Below, piece after piece: positions 16,651-25,718 of a stretch of DNA of 64,000 nt. The notes beneath the pieces were generated by a model, which made no database searches, was not told where the DNA came from, and saw only the letters and a program-made list of their open reading frames with translations. This DNA comes from an uncultured Nitrospiraceae bacterium (lineage in GTDB: Bacteria > Nitrospirota > Thermodesulfovibrionia > Thermodesulfovibrionales > Dissulfurispiraceae), in contig CAIJNL010000048.1 of assembly GCA_903822005.1 (NCBI GenBank), positions 1-64,000 on the forward strand, given 5' to 3'. A program made the translations under genes and the position numbers. Numbering within the stretch: position 1 is the first letter of the stretch; each line of letters starts with the position of its first letter.

Positions 16651-16740
16651 CACCATCGAAAAATTACGAAATCGATTCAGATCATATAGGCGCGTGTATA
16701 TCGGTTCATCTCATATATAATATTTTAGATTTGCAAAATT
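16651..16740 (+). repeat. Dispersed ~90-bp repeat, copy 3
   Basis: CACCATCGAAAAATTACGAAA, then GTGTATATCGGTTCATCTCATA and the AT tail TTTGCAAAATT. Same orientation as copies 1, 2 and 4. Confidence 0.85.
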
Positions 16741-16854
16741 GATATCGCCATCATTGACAGGAAAAATCAATAGTGCTAACGTATTGGCAATAGTGTAAGT
16801 AGTGGTTTTTACTTATATCAGGGGGACGACTTGAACGCTTCTGGGAGGGGGCAA

Positions 16855-17466
16855 ATGCTTAAATTAACTGCGCTGATTGGAGTCGTTGTTGCGATATTAT
16901 TCATGATATCGGTGCAATTCGTTTTTGCGGAAAAAATATGCCCTGAATGCCATACTAAATATCCAGATAGCTATGGCTTCTGCAAAAAAGATGGTCACAA
17001 ATTGCAGAAAATACCCACGCCAAGATCAGTTTCAAAGCTGGCATCAAAATCTGATTCCAAGCCAAAGAAACTTTCCTCACCTTCTCAGGAAAGATCAGGG
17101 GAAGAGTGGGTTTTGTTTTTCAAGGATTCAACTGGGAATGCGTGGTATTACCAACCCAAGTCGATATTCGCCGCGGATTCGAATAGCGTCTATCAGTTGC
17201 TTCTTAAAAATAATTTGATTAATAACAATGTACCGATATGGCAAGACATACTAAAGAAGGCATTTGGAAAATATGATTATACGCTGGCATATGTAAATGT
17301 TAATACACGGATGGATTGTTTGAATAAAACTTTCAGAAACAGCTCGGTAAGCTTTTATGATAATGAGGATAACGTAATTCTTTCTTTCAAAATGACAGAT
17401 GGAAAAATGACAACGATTAGTTCTGGCTCGGGCGCGTGGGAACTGTCAAAAATAATATGCAAATAA
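16855..17466 (+). CDS. Secreted Zn-ribbon protein
   Basis: A 203-aa protein. A signal peptide or anchor (residues 1-23, ending FVFAEK) is followed by a zinc ribbon, ICPECHTKYPDSYGFCKKDG. The same signal-plus-ribbon unit starts the PEGA protein at 19600-20520. The remaining ~150 residues form an unrecognised domain with WYYQPKSIF. GGGAGGGGG lies 4 nt before the ATG, which decides the start over an upstream TTG. Likely exported and linked to the phospho-signalling locus by its shared module. Confidence 0.75.
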   Translation: MLKLTALIGVVVAILFMISVQFVFAEKICPECHTKYPDSYGFCKKDGHKLQKIPTPRSVSKLASKSDSKPKKLSSPSQERSGEEWVLFFKDSTGNAWYYQPKSIFAADSNSVYQLLLKNNLINNNVPIWQDILKKAFGKYDYTLAYVNVNTRMDCLNKTFRNSSVSFYDNEDNVILSFKMTDGKMTTISSGSGAWELSKIICK

Positions 17467-17567
17467 ACACATATGACTTTTGAAGGAAAGCGGGAATACT
17501 GAAAATAGGTTTTTAATTGGATAACCGCCAATGTGTTTGGCATTAAATCAATGTAAAAGGAGAATTT

Positions 17568-17864
17568 ATGGGGAAGATAGTGGTAATTTTGTCTTTGTTT
17601 CTGTTAATGGCAATATCAGTTGCTTATTCTGATGAAAATACAAAGAAGATCTCCATTACAGGCAAACTACTTTCTGGCACTTCAGACTCTGCCATAGAGA
17701 CTGCGTCAGGAAAGAGTTGTGGTTTTGGTAATAATATTCCTGGAGCTCGTAAAATCTTCAATGCTTGCAACTTGGACACTAAATGCAAAGTCTCGGCGAT
17801 AGTAGTTGATGATAAAGATTTTGGATGTATTATCAGAAAGGTTTTATCGGCAAAAAAACTATAA
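17568..17864 (+). CDS. Small secreted protein, 98 aa
   Basis: AAAAGGAG precedes the ATG. A signal peptide covers residues 1-21 (cleavage likely after SVAYS). The mature part has three or four Cys (SCGFG, NACNLDTKC, FGCI), which could form disulfides. It resembles small periplasmic OB/SH3-like proteins only loosely; no family assigned. Confidence 0.6.
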   Translation: MGKIVVILSLFLLMAISVAYSDENTKKISITGKLLSGTSDSAIETASGKSCGFGNNIPGARKIFNACNLDTKCKVSAIVVDDKDFGCIIRKVLSAKKL

Positions 17865-17955
17865 GCAAATTCTTTGTTACAGCATGAAGCAGAGGGATGA
17901 ATGGAGCTAATATGCTCCACTTATAATGAATTTGAAACAACAAATGATTCCTCTC

Positions 17956-18000
17956 ATGTGAGGAGGCTACGTTTAATAACGTTGACCTCCTCATTTTATT
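17956..18000 (+). terminator. Rho-independent terminator
   Basis: Stem TGAGGAGG / CCTCCTCA with an inner ACGTT / AACGT pair and loop TAAT, followed by TTTT. It ends the small secreted-protein transcript. Confidence 0.7.
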
Positions 18001-18065
18001 GCAATTATTTTGAACCAATAAGCCTATGACTGCATGAATGTTTGCCATTTTGAGCCTGTTTGACA

Positions 18066-18101
18066 TGTATACCCCTTGCAAAGCTGCAAGAATGGTATAC
18101 A
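18066..18101. promoter_or_regulatory. Long inverted repeat, orphan operator candidate
   Basis: Arms TGTATACC / GGTATACA with an inner TTGCA / TGCAA pair around AAGC. The layout is like a toxin-antitoxin or repressor operator, but no matching gene pair is adjacent; it may be a remnant. Confidence 0.45.
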
Positions 18102-18175
18102 CTATCTCCTCTCAAAAATGGCTGGTTTTGATTCGACCCTAAGTGGCGGGGTTTAAGCGACCGCTAACAATATTT

Positions 18176-18218
18176 GGACTGTAGTAAAATTGTAGTGGTT
18201 TTCTGCATTTTATACGGA
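18176..18218 (+). repeat. 43-bp repeat, copy 2
   Basis: Begins GGACTGTAGTAAAATTGTAG and ends TATACGGA; see copy 1 at 16568. Confidence 0.8.
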
Positions 18219-18283
18219 TACTCAGGAATATATTTTAGGCACCAGAGCGGTATTGACTGCTCCATTCAATATTAACGCCCATC

Positions 18284-19471
18284 TTACTTTGCTCTAAATA
18301 TAAAAACTGATTTGCCGGCTAGTATGGCATCGCCATCCTTTAGACTCGATGAATTGATACGTTTTTTGTTCAAAAAGGTGCCATTTTTGCTGCCCATATC
18401 TTCAATTGTATATCCCTGACTGGTAAGCCGGATAACAGCATGGGGATTGGACATTGACTGATCAGCGTCGGATAGCATCTCTCTGCTTATGACGATCTTG
18501 TCGTCAAAACGATATGAAGCAGTTTTACCATCGCTTGTGAGTATTATTTCCACTCTTCCTTTTGAATATTCTTTTCTTCCACTGCGCAATATTAAAATTA
18601 CGGCAACCAGCACAACATTAATACCTAGTATTACTGCAAGCACAACCCCAAGTGTGCCCCATTCTGAAAAAAAAGACTTCCCCTCATCACCCCTTAAAGA
18701 CCTCTCCTTCGGCTGCCCGTCAGTGTTGTTAACGTAGACATCAGATGTTTCCCCAGTTCGCCTCTGTTGGGACGGCGTTTGGCTGCCGGATGTAACACCC
18801 GAGTCTCCCTGTAGTCTATATGTCCCCAGCAGTTTTGCGACAAACTTGACGGGGATGGCAAAATTCAGATTTTGCCCCCCTTCAAGCATCATGGTGGCTA
18901 TTCCTATTGCCTCGCCGCTATAATTCATTACTGGACTGCCGCTGCTTCCCGGCGAAATTGGAGCCGTTATCTGGAGGTATTCGCCTCTGCCCCTAATGCC
19001 GCTTATAATCCCGTCTGACACTGTAGTTTCCAGACCCATTGGGCTTCCTATGACAACTATGCTCTCCCCCTGCCTCGGTTTATAGTTTGGCGCTATTCGA
19101 ATTGTGGGTAAGCCACGGCCCGCAATTTTGACCACGGCGATGTCATTGTAAGTATCTACAGCAACGATGCTTTCGAGATTAAGCATCTCCCCATTTTGCA
19201 GCTTGAACAGTATTCTACCACGCCCTTCGTCACCCACTGATTTTATGACATGATAGTTGGTGACTACGATGCCGCCGGAATCAATGATGAACCCGCTGCC
19301 GGTTGTTACACTGCTGTCATAGGCAGACTTTACGAATATCATCACAACAGCCTTCTGCCTCGCAAGCACGGCTTCCGGGATATCGGCATCGGCTCTGGTA
19401 GCAAACATAAAGACAATAGCTGTTAATAGGCAGATAAGATGCAGCCAAACATTAAGATTACTTTTTTTCAT
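18284..19471 (-). CDS. Membrane trypsin-like protease with cytoplasmic FHA domain
   Basis: A 395-aa protein (ATG at 19471; a longer frame to 19555 is unlikely). A signal peptide or anchor is followed by an HtrA/trypsin-fold domain with an intact triad: His in VVTNYHVI, Asp in TYNDIAVVKI, Ser in SPGSSGSPV. No PDZ domain. A TM helix (GVVLAVILGINVVLVAVILIL, about 275-295) leads to a C-terminal FHA domain (SNPHAVI, DMGSKNGTFLN). So the protease faces the periplasm and the FHA faces the cytoplasm, where it could bind Thr-phosphorylated partners made by the neighbouring kinase. Confidence 0.9.
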   Translation of the reverse strand: MKKSNLNVWLHLICLLTAIVFMFATRADADIPEAVLARQKAVVMIFVKSAYDSSVTTGSGFIIDSGGIVVTNYHVIKSVGDEGRGRILFKLQNGEMLNLESIVAVDTYNDIAVVKIAGRGLPTIRIAPNYKPRQGESIVVIGSPMGLETTVSDGIISGIRGRGEYLQITAPISPGSSGSPVMNYSGEAIGIATMMLEGGQNLNFAIPVKFVAKLLGTYRLQGDSGVTSGSQTPSQQRRTGETSDVYVNNTDGQPKERSLRGDEGKSFFSEWGTLGVVLAVILGINVVLVAVILILRSGRKEYSKGRVEIILTSDGKTASYRFDDKIVISREMLSDADQSMSNPHAVIRLTSQGYTIEDMGSKNGTFLNKKRINSSSLKDGDAILAGKSVFIFRAK

Positions 19472-19599
19472 TAATTTACCGCTCTTAATATATGCTGCCA
19501 TTAATAATGAAGTCACGGCACCTTTTAAGCCAGCGCCCAATACTGAAGAAATCAACTATAAGAATAAGTTCGTTGTTTCTTTTAGCTGTCAGTTTATTG

Positions 19600-20520
19600 C
19601 TACTTTCCCATTTCTGTCACTTTCATTGTTGATGCGCCACTCTTGGTGAACCTTGCGTTTCCGCTTTTGAAATTTTTATCTGTAGATGTGTACTTGCCAT
19701 CCAAAATAAGGGTATCCCCATTTTGATACAGTTTTAGGTAAAAATCCCACACTACATTCTTGGTATTTATCCTGTGAATGTGCACGGTATTGCCTTCAAT
19801 TGATACAGTGCATGGATTGAGTGTTCTCACCAAGCTCTCCATTTTTACCTTCGAACCTTTAAACGTTGTGTCCGGGTGCCAGTCATGAGCACTTGCAGAG
19901 TAGCTTGGCACGTTGCCCAGCCATTTGCCATTCAGGTCTTTCAAGGTAGGAGTAACCTCAATAGCAGATGTTTTCTCTGCGGTTGTTGCTTTTTTTGCAG
20001 TCTTGGTGACTTTTTCGTCCTTTTTCTGCTTCCCCTGATATTTCACAGCCTCCGTATTTTTGGGCGGGAGTGTTGCCGGTTTAGTTATTTCAACCTTTGA
20101 CTTTAGTTTTACGTCGAGCGTGAGGGTCCTGCCAGCGCGTACCCTGACTTTTTCGCTTTGAGGCTCGTATCCATCTTCTTTGACAACAATCACATAAGAT
20201 CCTTCTTTAAGCCCCATTGAGAAAGGCACGATCCCTGAATATTCATCATCTATGTAAACCTTTGCACCTGTGATACTGCTCTTAACTTCCAGCACGCCGG
20301 TTGTCGCCTGCGGTTGAGACTTTGCCTGGGGCTTGACCGGAGGCTTAGTTTGAGGCACTTCTATTTTTTTAAGTTTTGTGCCATCCGTAGTGCAGTACTC
20401 GTAAGTATCCGAATATTTTGTATGACACTTTGGGCAAATTTTTTCTGCAAATACCAGGGATATCAAACATAAAACAGCGATGACGGTCATAACTGAGATT
20501 GGTATGAGTTTCCGGTTCAA
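19600..20520 (-). CDS. PEGA-domain protein with N-terminal Zn ribbon (TTG start)
   Basis: A 306-aa protein. GGAGGG lies 7 nt before a TTG, taken as the start. Signal peptide (1-24, ending LVFAEK), then a zinc ribbon ICPKCHTKYSDTYEYCTTDG close in sequence to the one in the protein at 16855, then a PEGA domain (about 75-140: TGAKVYIDDEYSGIVPF, GSYVIVVKEDGYEP), a Lys/Thr-rich linker, and a C-terminal beta domain (LNGKWLGNVPSY). Predicted extracytoplasmic; PEGA domains are thought to bind cell-surface material. Confidence 0.85.
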   Translation of the reverse strand: MNRKLIPISVMTVIAVLCLISLVFAEKICPKCHTKYSDTYEYCTTDGTKLKKIEVPQTKPPVKPQAKSQPQATTGVLEVKSSITGAKVYIDDEYSGIVPFSMGLKEGSYVIVVKEDGYEPQSEKVRVRAGRTLTLDVKLKSKVEITKPATLPPKNTEAVKYQGKQKKDEKVTKTAKKATTAEKTSAIEVTPTLKDLNGKWLGNVPSYSASAHDWHPDTTFKGSKVKMESLVRTLNPCTVSIEGNTVHIHRINTKNVVWDFYLKLYQNGDTLILDGKYTSTDKNFKSGNARFTKSGASTMKVTEMGK

Positions 20521-20582
20521 TATATCACCCTCCAAGCGCTGTTAGAATTTAGTTGCCGTACATTTACCTGCATTCAGCTTGA

Positions 20583-21827
20583 TCACATTAATTTAAGCCT
20601 GAACGTAAATGTCGATTTGCCAACTTGTATTTCATCGCCATCTTTAATAAATGCCCTGGATATTTTGCTCTTATTAAGAAAAGTCCCATTTTTGCTGCCC
20701 ATGTCCTCGATTATATACCCGTCTACAGTTTTTTGGATCCTTGCGTGCGGGTTTGAAATTGACTGATCCGTGCCCAGCAGCATATCTCTGCTGATGATTA
20801 TCGCCTTATTGAATCTGTAAATATGTCTATTATCATCACCTGCCATACTTATGCTTGCATTTCCCTTTGTATATTTGTTTTTCCTGGAGCGAATGTAGAT
20901 TATTACGACCGCCAATATGAGATTGACTATCAATATTATACCCAAGGTTATCTCAAACCAGCCCAAGCCCCATATTAAAGTTTTTTTCTCCTGTGCTGCG
21001 GGTGCAGCTGCCGGTGCGGCTGTTGGAGCAGCTGCTGGTTTTTGTTCTTCCTTCGGCGCAAGCTTTGACAAATCTATACTCTCATCAGCTGATCGCTTTA
21101 GAGCCGCTAATAATTCACCCTTATTTTCTGCCGAATAGTAAGTCCCTTGGGCGGCTGAAGCAATCGCGCGGAGGTTGGTCTGCTTTTTCGGATCGCCGGA
21201 CTTTGTGAATCCTATCACGCTCAAAGAGATCATTCTTGCAGGCATATCGCCTGCATACGCGTCTTTGGCGGTAAAGTATGATATGTATGAAAAAATACAT
21301 TTGCCCTGACTTGCTGGTCTTGACCCCGGCAATTGCGACACTATGGCTGTAGACCTCAGGCGCTTGGCAACGCCCACCGGGTCACCACCGCAGGTATCAT
21401 CACCATCAGTAAGAAGAATGATCTTTGCATAGGTTAATGTTCCTGATTTCTTTATATGCTCAATGGCCAGTTCCATGGAGCGCGCAATGGGAGTTTCTCC
21501 GGATGCCTTGAGTGAGACGAGTATATTTTCCAGCTCTACCGGGTTTTTTGTAAACGGCAAATTCAATATCGGCTCGCATCCCTGATAGCTTATAAGCGCA
21601 TATTCATTGGCCAGTACGGATTTTTTATGTTCATTTAGCAATAGGGTGACGGCCTCTTTGGCGGCGTTCAGCTTTGTGATCCCGTCGGCCAATTTCTGAT
21701 TCATGCTTCCTGATGTATCTACTATAAATACGAGCGACTGAGGGATTGGCTCTTTTGCGGGGGCCGCTCCGGCATACTGAGTGATTATGGATAGAAGCAA
21801 AATAATGCAGCAGCATAAATAGCGCAT
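20583..21827 (-). CDS. Membrane vWA protein with cytoplasmic FHA domain
   Basis: A 414-aa protein. Signal peptide (1-21), then a von Willebrand A domain with a full MIDAS: FIVDTSGSMNQ, the Thr in GETPIARSM and ILLTDGDDTCGG. An Ala/Pro-rich linker (about 262-285) leads to one TM helix (FEITLGIILIVNLILAVVII) and a C-terminal FHA domain (SNPHARI, DMGSKNGTFLN) closely related to that of the trypsin-FHA protein. Topology: vWA outside, FHA inside. AGAGGA precedes the ATG. Confidence 0.92.
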   Translation of the reverse strand: MRYLCCCIILLLSIITQYAGAAPAKEPIPQSLVFIVDTSGSMNQKLADGITKLNAAKEAVTLLLNEHKKSVLANEYALISYQGCEPILNLPFTKNPVELENILVSLKASGETPIARSMELAIEHIKKSGTLTYAKIILLTDGDDTCGGDPVGVAKRLRSTAIVSQLPGSRPASQGKCIFSYISYFTAKDAYAGDMPARMISLSVIGFTKSGDPKKQTNLRAIASAAQGTYYSAENKGELLAALKRSADESIDLSKLAPKEEQKPAAAPTAAPAAAPAAQEKKTLIWGLGWFEITLGIILIVNLILAVVIIYIRSRKNKYTKGNASISMAGDDNRHIYRFNKAIIISRDMLLGTDQSISNPHARIQKTVDGYIIEDMGSKNGTFLNKSKISRAFIKDGDEIQVGKSTFTFRLKLM

Positions 21828-22003
21828 ATTAGTAATCCTCTGGTCTTTGTATTTGATGCAGGCTACGCCTGCTTATCATTATTGGCAATAATATTCTGGA
21901 TATCTCATATCCTATTGCCTTCTAACCACCAATATTCTTCCAATGACCCCATATCCAGTGGCCCGTTAACCATACACATACGTAATGTGCCGGCAAATCA
22001 CAC

Positions 22004-23599
22004 TTATCTGTTTTGATTTGCTTTCTCTACCATTCCCTGAAATCCCTTGAACATCTGATTAAACACCTTCATAGCTTCCTGCGGTTCATTGCCTTCTGAG
22101 CTTTGCTGTCTCCTGGGCCTGTTCTGCCTGTTCTGATTATTGGCACTGCGGTCCTTCTTTTGGGATGACTGGCCGCTGTTTACAACTGATTTGTTAGCCG
22201 CGTCCGCCCAGAAATTATCAGGAAGCTTCTTTCCATCGAAGGGACAATAAACAAGGGTTTCACTCGTTTTTTTCGAAAGTTTGTTACCGCAGTAGGGACA
22301 AAATGCACTGAGCACCGGGTCATTTTGGCTATTTGCACTGTCACGGGCATCAACGGTAGGATGAGAGTGAGTCTCCATAGGCACCACTACTGTGGAGGCA
22401 TTACCAGGAGAGGTTGAAACTGGGACAGTTTTGCTGGTGCTCGTGAATAACCCACTTCCCGCTACGGCTACCACTATAGCCAGGCTCAGCAGTCCGGCAC
22501 CGGCAATCAATATTTTCCTGGCATTTGCCCGGACAAAATCGCCAAATGATGAACTGTGTGCAACGGATATGTCCTGCACTGCCGGAATTGCAACAGTTCC
22601 GGCACCACTAGTAGTCTTGACGGTTCCAGCACCCAAAGTAGTCTTGGCAGCAGCCGAGACTGTGTCTACACTGGCAACATAAACCTTTCCGCCAAGAGGA
22701 ATTACATTGAGCGATCGCACCACGTCAGCCGCTGAACTGACTCTGTTGTCCCGGTCAAACTCCATCTTCTTCATAAGTACAGCCTCATAGTTACCCGGAA
22801 GCTGGAGTCCCAACTCACTTGGCGTCTGAGGAATTGTTTTCCGTTCCCATGAACTAAAAGGTCTCCGCCCCGTTAGCATCTCATAGAACATTACGCCGAG
22901 CGAGAAAATATCCGTCCGGCCATCCAGCGGTTCTTTGTTGATCTGCTCGGGAGATGCATAGTGTTCTTTCATCATGTCTCGAGTGGTCAGCCTGCTGCCC
23001 TCGCGCCATTTTGCAATGCCAAAGTCTATCAGCTTGATATCCTTTACCTCATTGCCATCGTAATCAATGATAACGTTGTTGGGAGATATGTCGCGATGAT
23101 AGATATTAATCGCATGTATGGCAGAAAGAGCCTCGGCGATCGTAGATATTATCAATGCGGCTTCGCTAGGAACAAATCTCCTGCCATTTCGTATTATCTG
23201 GTCTAAACTCGTTCCCTGAACATACTCCAGCACGACAAAACATGTTCTGTAACCGTCCAGCATGATTGTGCCGCTTTCCTCAAACCCGACAATATTAGGA
23301 TGGCTTAGCCGGGACAGAACGTCCCCTTCTTCCAGAAACTTGATAATGGTGTCATCTTGAGGTCGGCTTTCAACCGGTATTTTTATTATCACTAGCCCAC
23401 CATCCGGCCGCCTACAGAGGAATATGCGGCTCATTCCGCCTGCTGGCAGCTCGCGGATTACCGTATACCGTCCTATGCGGGAAATCAGAGTTGCTTCACC
23501 ACTCGAAGGCTGGCGCTTAATAAATGCTATGAATATGATAAGCCCGAAAATGCCCAAAACAAGCACAATCAGCAGTATAATTAGAAGACTCATTTCCAT
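22004..23599 (-). CDS. Membrane Ser/Thr protein kinase with C-terminal Zn ribbon
   Basis: A 531-aa Hanks-type kinase. It has an N-terminal TM helix, then a kinase domain about 35-300: P-loop LPAGGMSRIF, Lys in LVIIKIP, catalytic loop YHRDISPNN, LIDFGIAKW and ASPEQI, so it should be active. A second TM helix (ILIAGAGLLSLAIVVAVAG, about 365-385) is followed by a linker and a zinc ribbon (FCPYCGNKL..VYCPFDGKKL) predicted to lie outside. GGGAGGGGG precedes the ATG. It presumably phosphorylates partners read by the three FHA proteins of the locus. Confidence 0.92.
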   Translation of the reverse strand: MEMSLLIILLIVLVLGIFGLIIFIAFIKRQPSSGEATLISRIGRYTVIRELPAGGMSRIFLCRRPDGGLVIIKIPVESRPQDDTIIKFLEEGDVLSRLSHPNIVGFEESGTIMLDGYRTCFVVLEYVQGTSLDQIIRNGRRFVPSEAALIISTIAEALSAIHAINIYHRDISPNNVIIDYDGNEVKDIKLIDFGIAKWREGSRLTTRDMMKEHYASPEQINKEPLDGRTDIFSLGVMFYEMLTGRRPFSSWERKTIPQTPSELGLQLPGNYEAVLMKKMEFDRDNRVSSAADVVRSLNVIPLGGKVYVASVDTVSAAAKTTLGAGTVKTTSGAGTVAIPAVQDISVAHSSSFGDFVRANARKILIAGAGLLSLAIVVAVAGSGLFTSTSKTVPVSTSPGNASTVVVPMETHSHPTVDARDSANSQNDPVLSAFCPYCGNKLSKKTSETLVYCPFDGKKLPDNFWADAANKSVVNSGQSSQKKDRSANNQNRQNRPRRQQSSEGNEPQEAMKVFNQMFKGFQGMVEKANQNR

Positions 23600-23677
23600 C
23601 TTGGCCCCCTCCCTCGACAACAGGATATCTTGCTCTCAATCGATTCTCAATGCCCTGATATGTTCGAAAGATGATTA

Positions 23678-24769
23678 TTATTTATTATTTTGAGTTTCCT
23701 TGTTTTTTCCGTTCTCCTTAATTTGCATCTCCTTTTCCTCAATTTGCTTTGTGGTAAGAGTCTGCTGTTCACCATCGGTCTGGATCTTTATTGTTTCTTT
23801 AACTTCCTTATGCGTTGATTTTTTTTCATCGTTCAATAAAATCCAAACACTGTAGCCGACTACTGCAGCCGAGGCGCACATGAGAAGCAGAAGAATGACT
23901 AATATGATAAGCTTAATCCTGCTTTTCCGCCCTCCCTTTGCGTTCTCTCGTGTCTTCGGAATCGCCGGGGATCGTTCAATTTTTTTTGTTCCCCTTTTCA
24001 TATCGCCCATTTCAATTGCGGCAATAGTTATATTGTCATTGGAACCATTGTGGAATGCTGAACGACCAAGATTATCCACGGCTGACTGTATGTCGCTGAT
24101 ACAGGAAATTTGCTCATGAATTTCACTGTCCGTAATAACATCTGTCAGTCCGTCTGAGCATAGCAGTAAGATGCTACCCTGTTGAATAGCTTCCTCATAT
24201 ACGTATACTTCAGGTGCAGTGCTCTCTCCGAGGGCTCTGGTAATAGCATGCAGATACGGGAAGAATCTTATTTCCTCCTCGGTCATTTGCCTGGAGCGCA
24301 TTGTTTCAGCCAGTGCCGTATGGTCTTCTGAAATAATACGTATATCATCGGGCAGAAGATAATATATGCGACTGTCGCCCACATTGGCCACTATTGCACG
24401 ATCTGCAAGCAACAGGACCATGGCAATAGTCGTGCCCATCCCTCTTAGTGACAAAGATGTTTGGGATTTTTCATAAATGGCGTCACTTGAGGCTTTTATC
24501 GCGCCCTCGAGGCAGTGGCGCAGATCAGTGATTGACTTGGCGGAAAGGACCGATTTAGATACTGAGGATGCAGCGGTCTCTACCGCTATGCGGCTGGCAA
24601 CCTCACCTGCGTTATGCCCGCCCATGCCGTCAGCCAAGATAATAAGCTTTCGAGCACCGATCGCATTTGCGTCCAGATCTACAACAACAGCGGCATCCTC
24701 ATTTGTGACCTTTCGTCCAGCATTGGTAAAAATTGCGACAGCCAGCTCAGGTAGTGACTCTGTTCGCAT
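23678..24769 (-). CDS. PP2C-type Ser/Thr phosphatase, membrane-anchored
   Basis: A 363-aa protein. PP2C motifs are all present: VTNEDA, LADGMGGHNAGEVAS, VGDSRIYYL, EDHTAL, LLLCSDGLTDVI and SNDNITIA. After the catalytic domain (1-245) comes a basic segment and a TM helix (IKLIILVILLLLMCASAAVV, about 282-302), with a hydrophilic tail outside. It lies 10 nt behind the OB-TM-FHA gene and before the kinase, the usual kinase-phosphatase pairing. Confidence 0.92.
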   Translation of the reverse strand: MRTESLPELAVAIFTNAGRKVTNEDAAVVVDLDANAIGARKLIILADGMGGHNAGEVASRIAVETAASSVSKSVLSAKSITDLRHCLEGAIKASSDAIYEKSQTSLSLRGMGTTIAMVLLLADRAIVANVGDSRIYYLLPDDIRIISEDHTALAETMRSRQMTEEEIRFFPYLHAITRALGESTAPEVYVYEEAIQQGSILLLCSDGLTDVITDSEIHEQISCISDIQSAVDNLGRSAFHNGSNDNITIAAIEMGDMKRGTKKIERSPAIPKTRENAKGGRKSRIKLIILVILLLLMCASAAVVGYSVWILLNDEKKSTHKEVKETIKIQTDGEQQTLTTKQIEEKEMQIKENGKNKETQNNK

Positions 24770-24779
24770 GTTTATTTGC

Positions 24780-25718
24780 CTATGCTTCGTACTTGAACTC
24801 TACTTCACCCATTGCAACTGTATCGCCGCTGCTCAGAGGAACGGATTCGTTTTCAGCCAATGTCTTGCCATTGACTGTAGTCGGGTTTACAGTCGAATAA
24901 TTAACCAATGTAAATCCGTTATTGGCATATATTAGCTTGGCCTGCAGTTTGCTTACTGTTGGGGCTTTAAGCTGCACATGGCCATATGGATTCTGCTCTG
25001 AAATGGCCTGCCTTCCAAAAGTTATTTCTTTTGATATCTGCTCTTTTGGCAACTGGAATCTTATCTCCTTGCGAGAATCTTCACCGCGCAAAACAATGAA
25101 TTTGCCAGGGATCAGCTTCATCGTGCCTTCCGGGGGCCGCTTCATGACGATTGTCTTGCCGGAATCATCCATCGGTTCTAATTTGAGTGTCTGTGTAACA
25201 CCGGATTGCTGAGCGCCCTTGGGTTTTCTTGTAATCATGAATATAACCACAACTACCAGAACGACAAATATCGCGCCGGCTCCAATGATAAGAGGCATAA
25301 CCCATTTATTCTTCTCAGGTTCTGGTACGGGTACGGGTACTGGTTCGGATTTTGGCACGGGAGCCGCTTGTTCTATTAACTGCCTCGACGTCTCACTTAG
25401 AAATACAACGCCATATTTATCGGTCGTTACAACGCCTGTTACCGTATATCGTTTGCCGACATCAGGCTGTGTAGTAGAAGTTCTGACCGGCAATCTGTCA
25501 CTCCAGTCATCCTGGATCGTGTAAAACTGAGTCGTCTGCGCTGAAGCATCATTAAAACTATATATCGCTCCGGTAATAGAAATGCGCTCATTTTCGAACT
25601 GAGCCTTGCGATTTAAAATATCGGCCACTCTTACATCTGCGGCAAAAGATGATGAAAAAATGAAAAATATCAGGAAAACAGAACACATCAGGATGATTGA
25701 CTTGCGGATTAAATTCAT
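24780..25718 (-). CDS. Secreted OB-fold-like domain, TM helix and FHA domain
   Basis: A 312-aa protein; the ATG lies 5 nt after AAGGGGG. Signal peptide (1-27), then an OB-fold-like domain (FENERISITGAIYSF, GKRYTVTGVVTTDKYGVVFL), a Pro-rich linker, a TM helix (about 135-158) and a C-terminal FHA domain. In this FHA the usual S-x-x-H reads SKLQ, so phospho-peptide binding may be altered; the late NPTTVNG is kept. First gene of the leftward signalling operon. Confidence 0.85.
   Translation of the reverse strand: MNLIRKSIILMCSVFLIFFIFSSSFAADVRVADILNRKAQFENERISITGAIYSFNDASAQTTQFYTIQDDWSDRLPVRTSTTQPDVGKRYTVTGVVTTDKYGVVFLSETSRQLIEQAAPVPKSEPVPVPVPEPEKNKWVMPLIIGAGAIFVVLVVVVIFMITRKPKGAQQSGVTQTLKLEPMDDSGKTIVMKRPPEGTMKLIPGKFIVLRGEDSRKEIRFQLPKEQISKEITFGRQAISEQNPYGHVQLKAPTVSKLQAKLIYANNGFTLVNYSTVNPTTVNGKTLAENESVPLSSGDTVAMGEVEFKYEA

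Larger units (their letters stand above)
16090..16854. other. Intergenic region, 765 bp, with two repeat types
   Basis: No convincing gene. It holds a 43-bp repeat (16568-16610) also found at 18176, and copy 3 of the dispersed ~90-bp repeat. GTGCTAACGTAT at 16773-16784 recurs in inverted orientation at 25933-25944, upstream of the FHA operon. Confidence 0.7.
17865..18283. other. Intergenic region, 419 bp: terminator, inverted repeat, 43-bp repeat copy
   Basis: No gene seen. It contains a terminator (17956-18000), a GTATACC inverted repeat (18066-18101) and the second 43-bp repeat (18176-18218). Confidence 0.7.

Noticed and set aside
17833-18102. 89-aa minus-strand frame over the inverted repeat
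   Set aside because: Covers a terminator and an operator-like repeat; composition is random.
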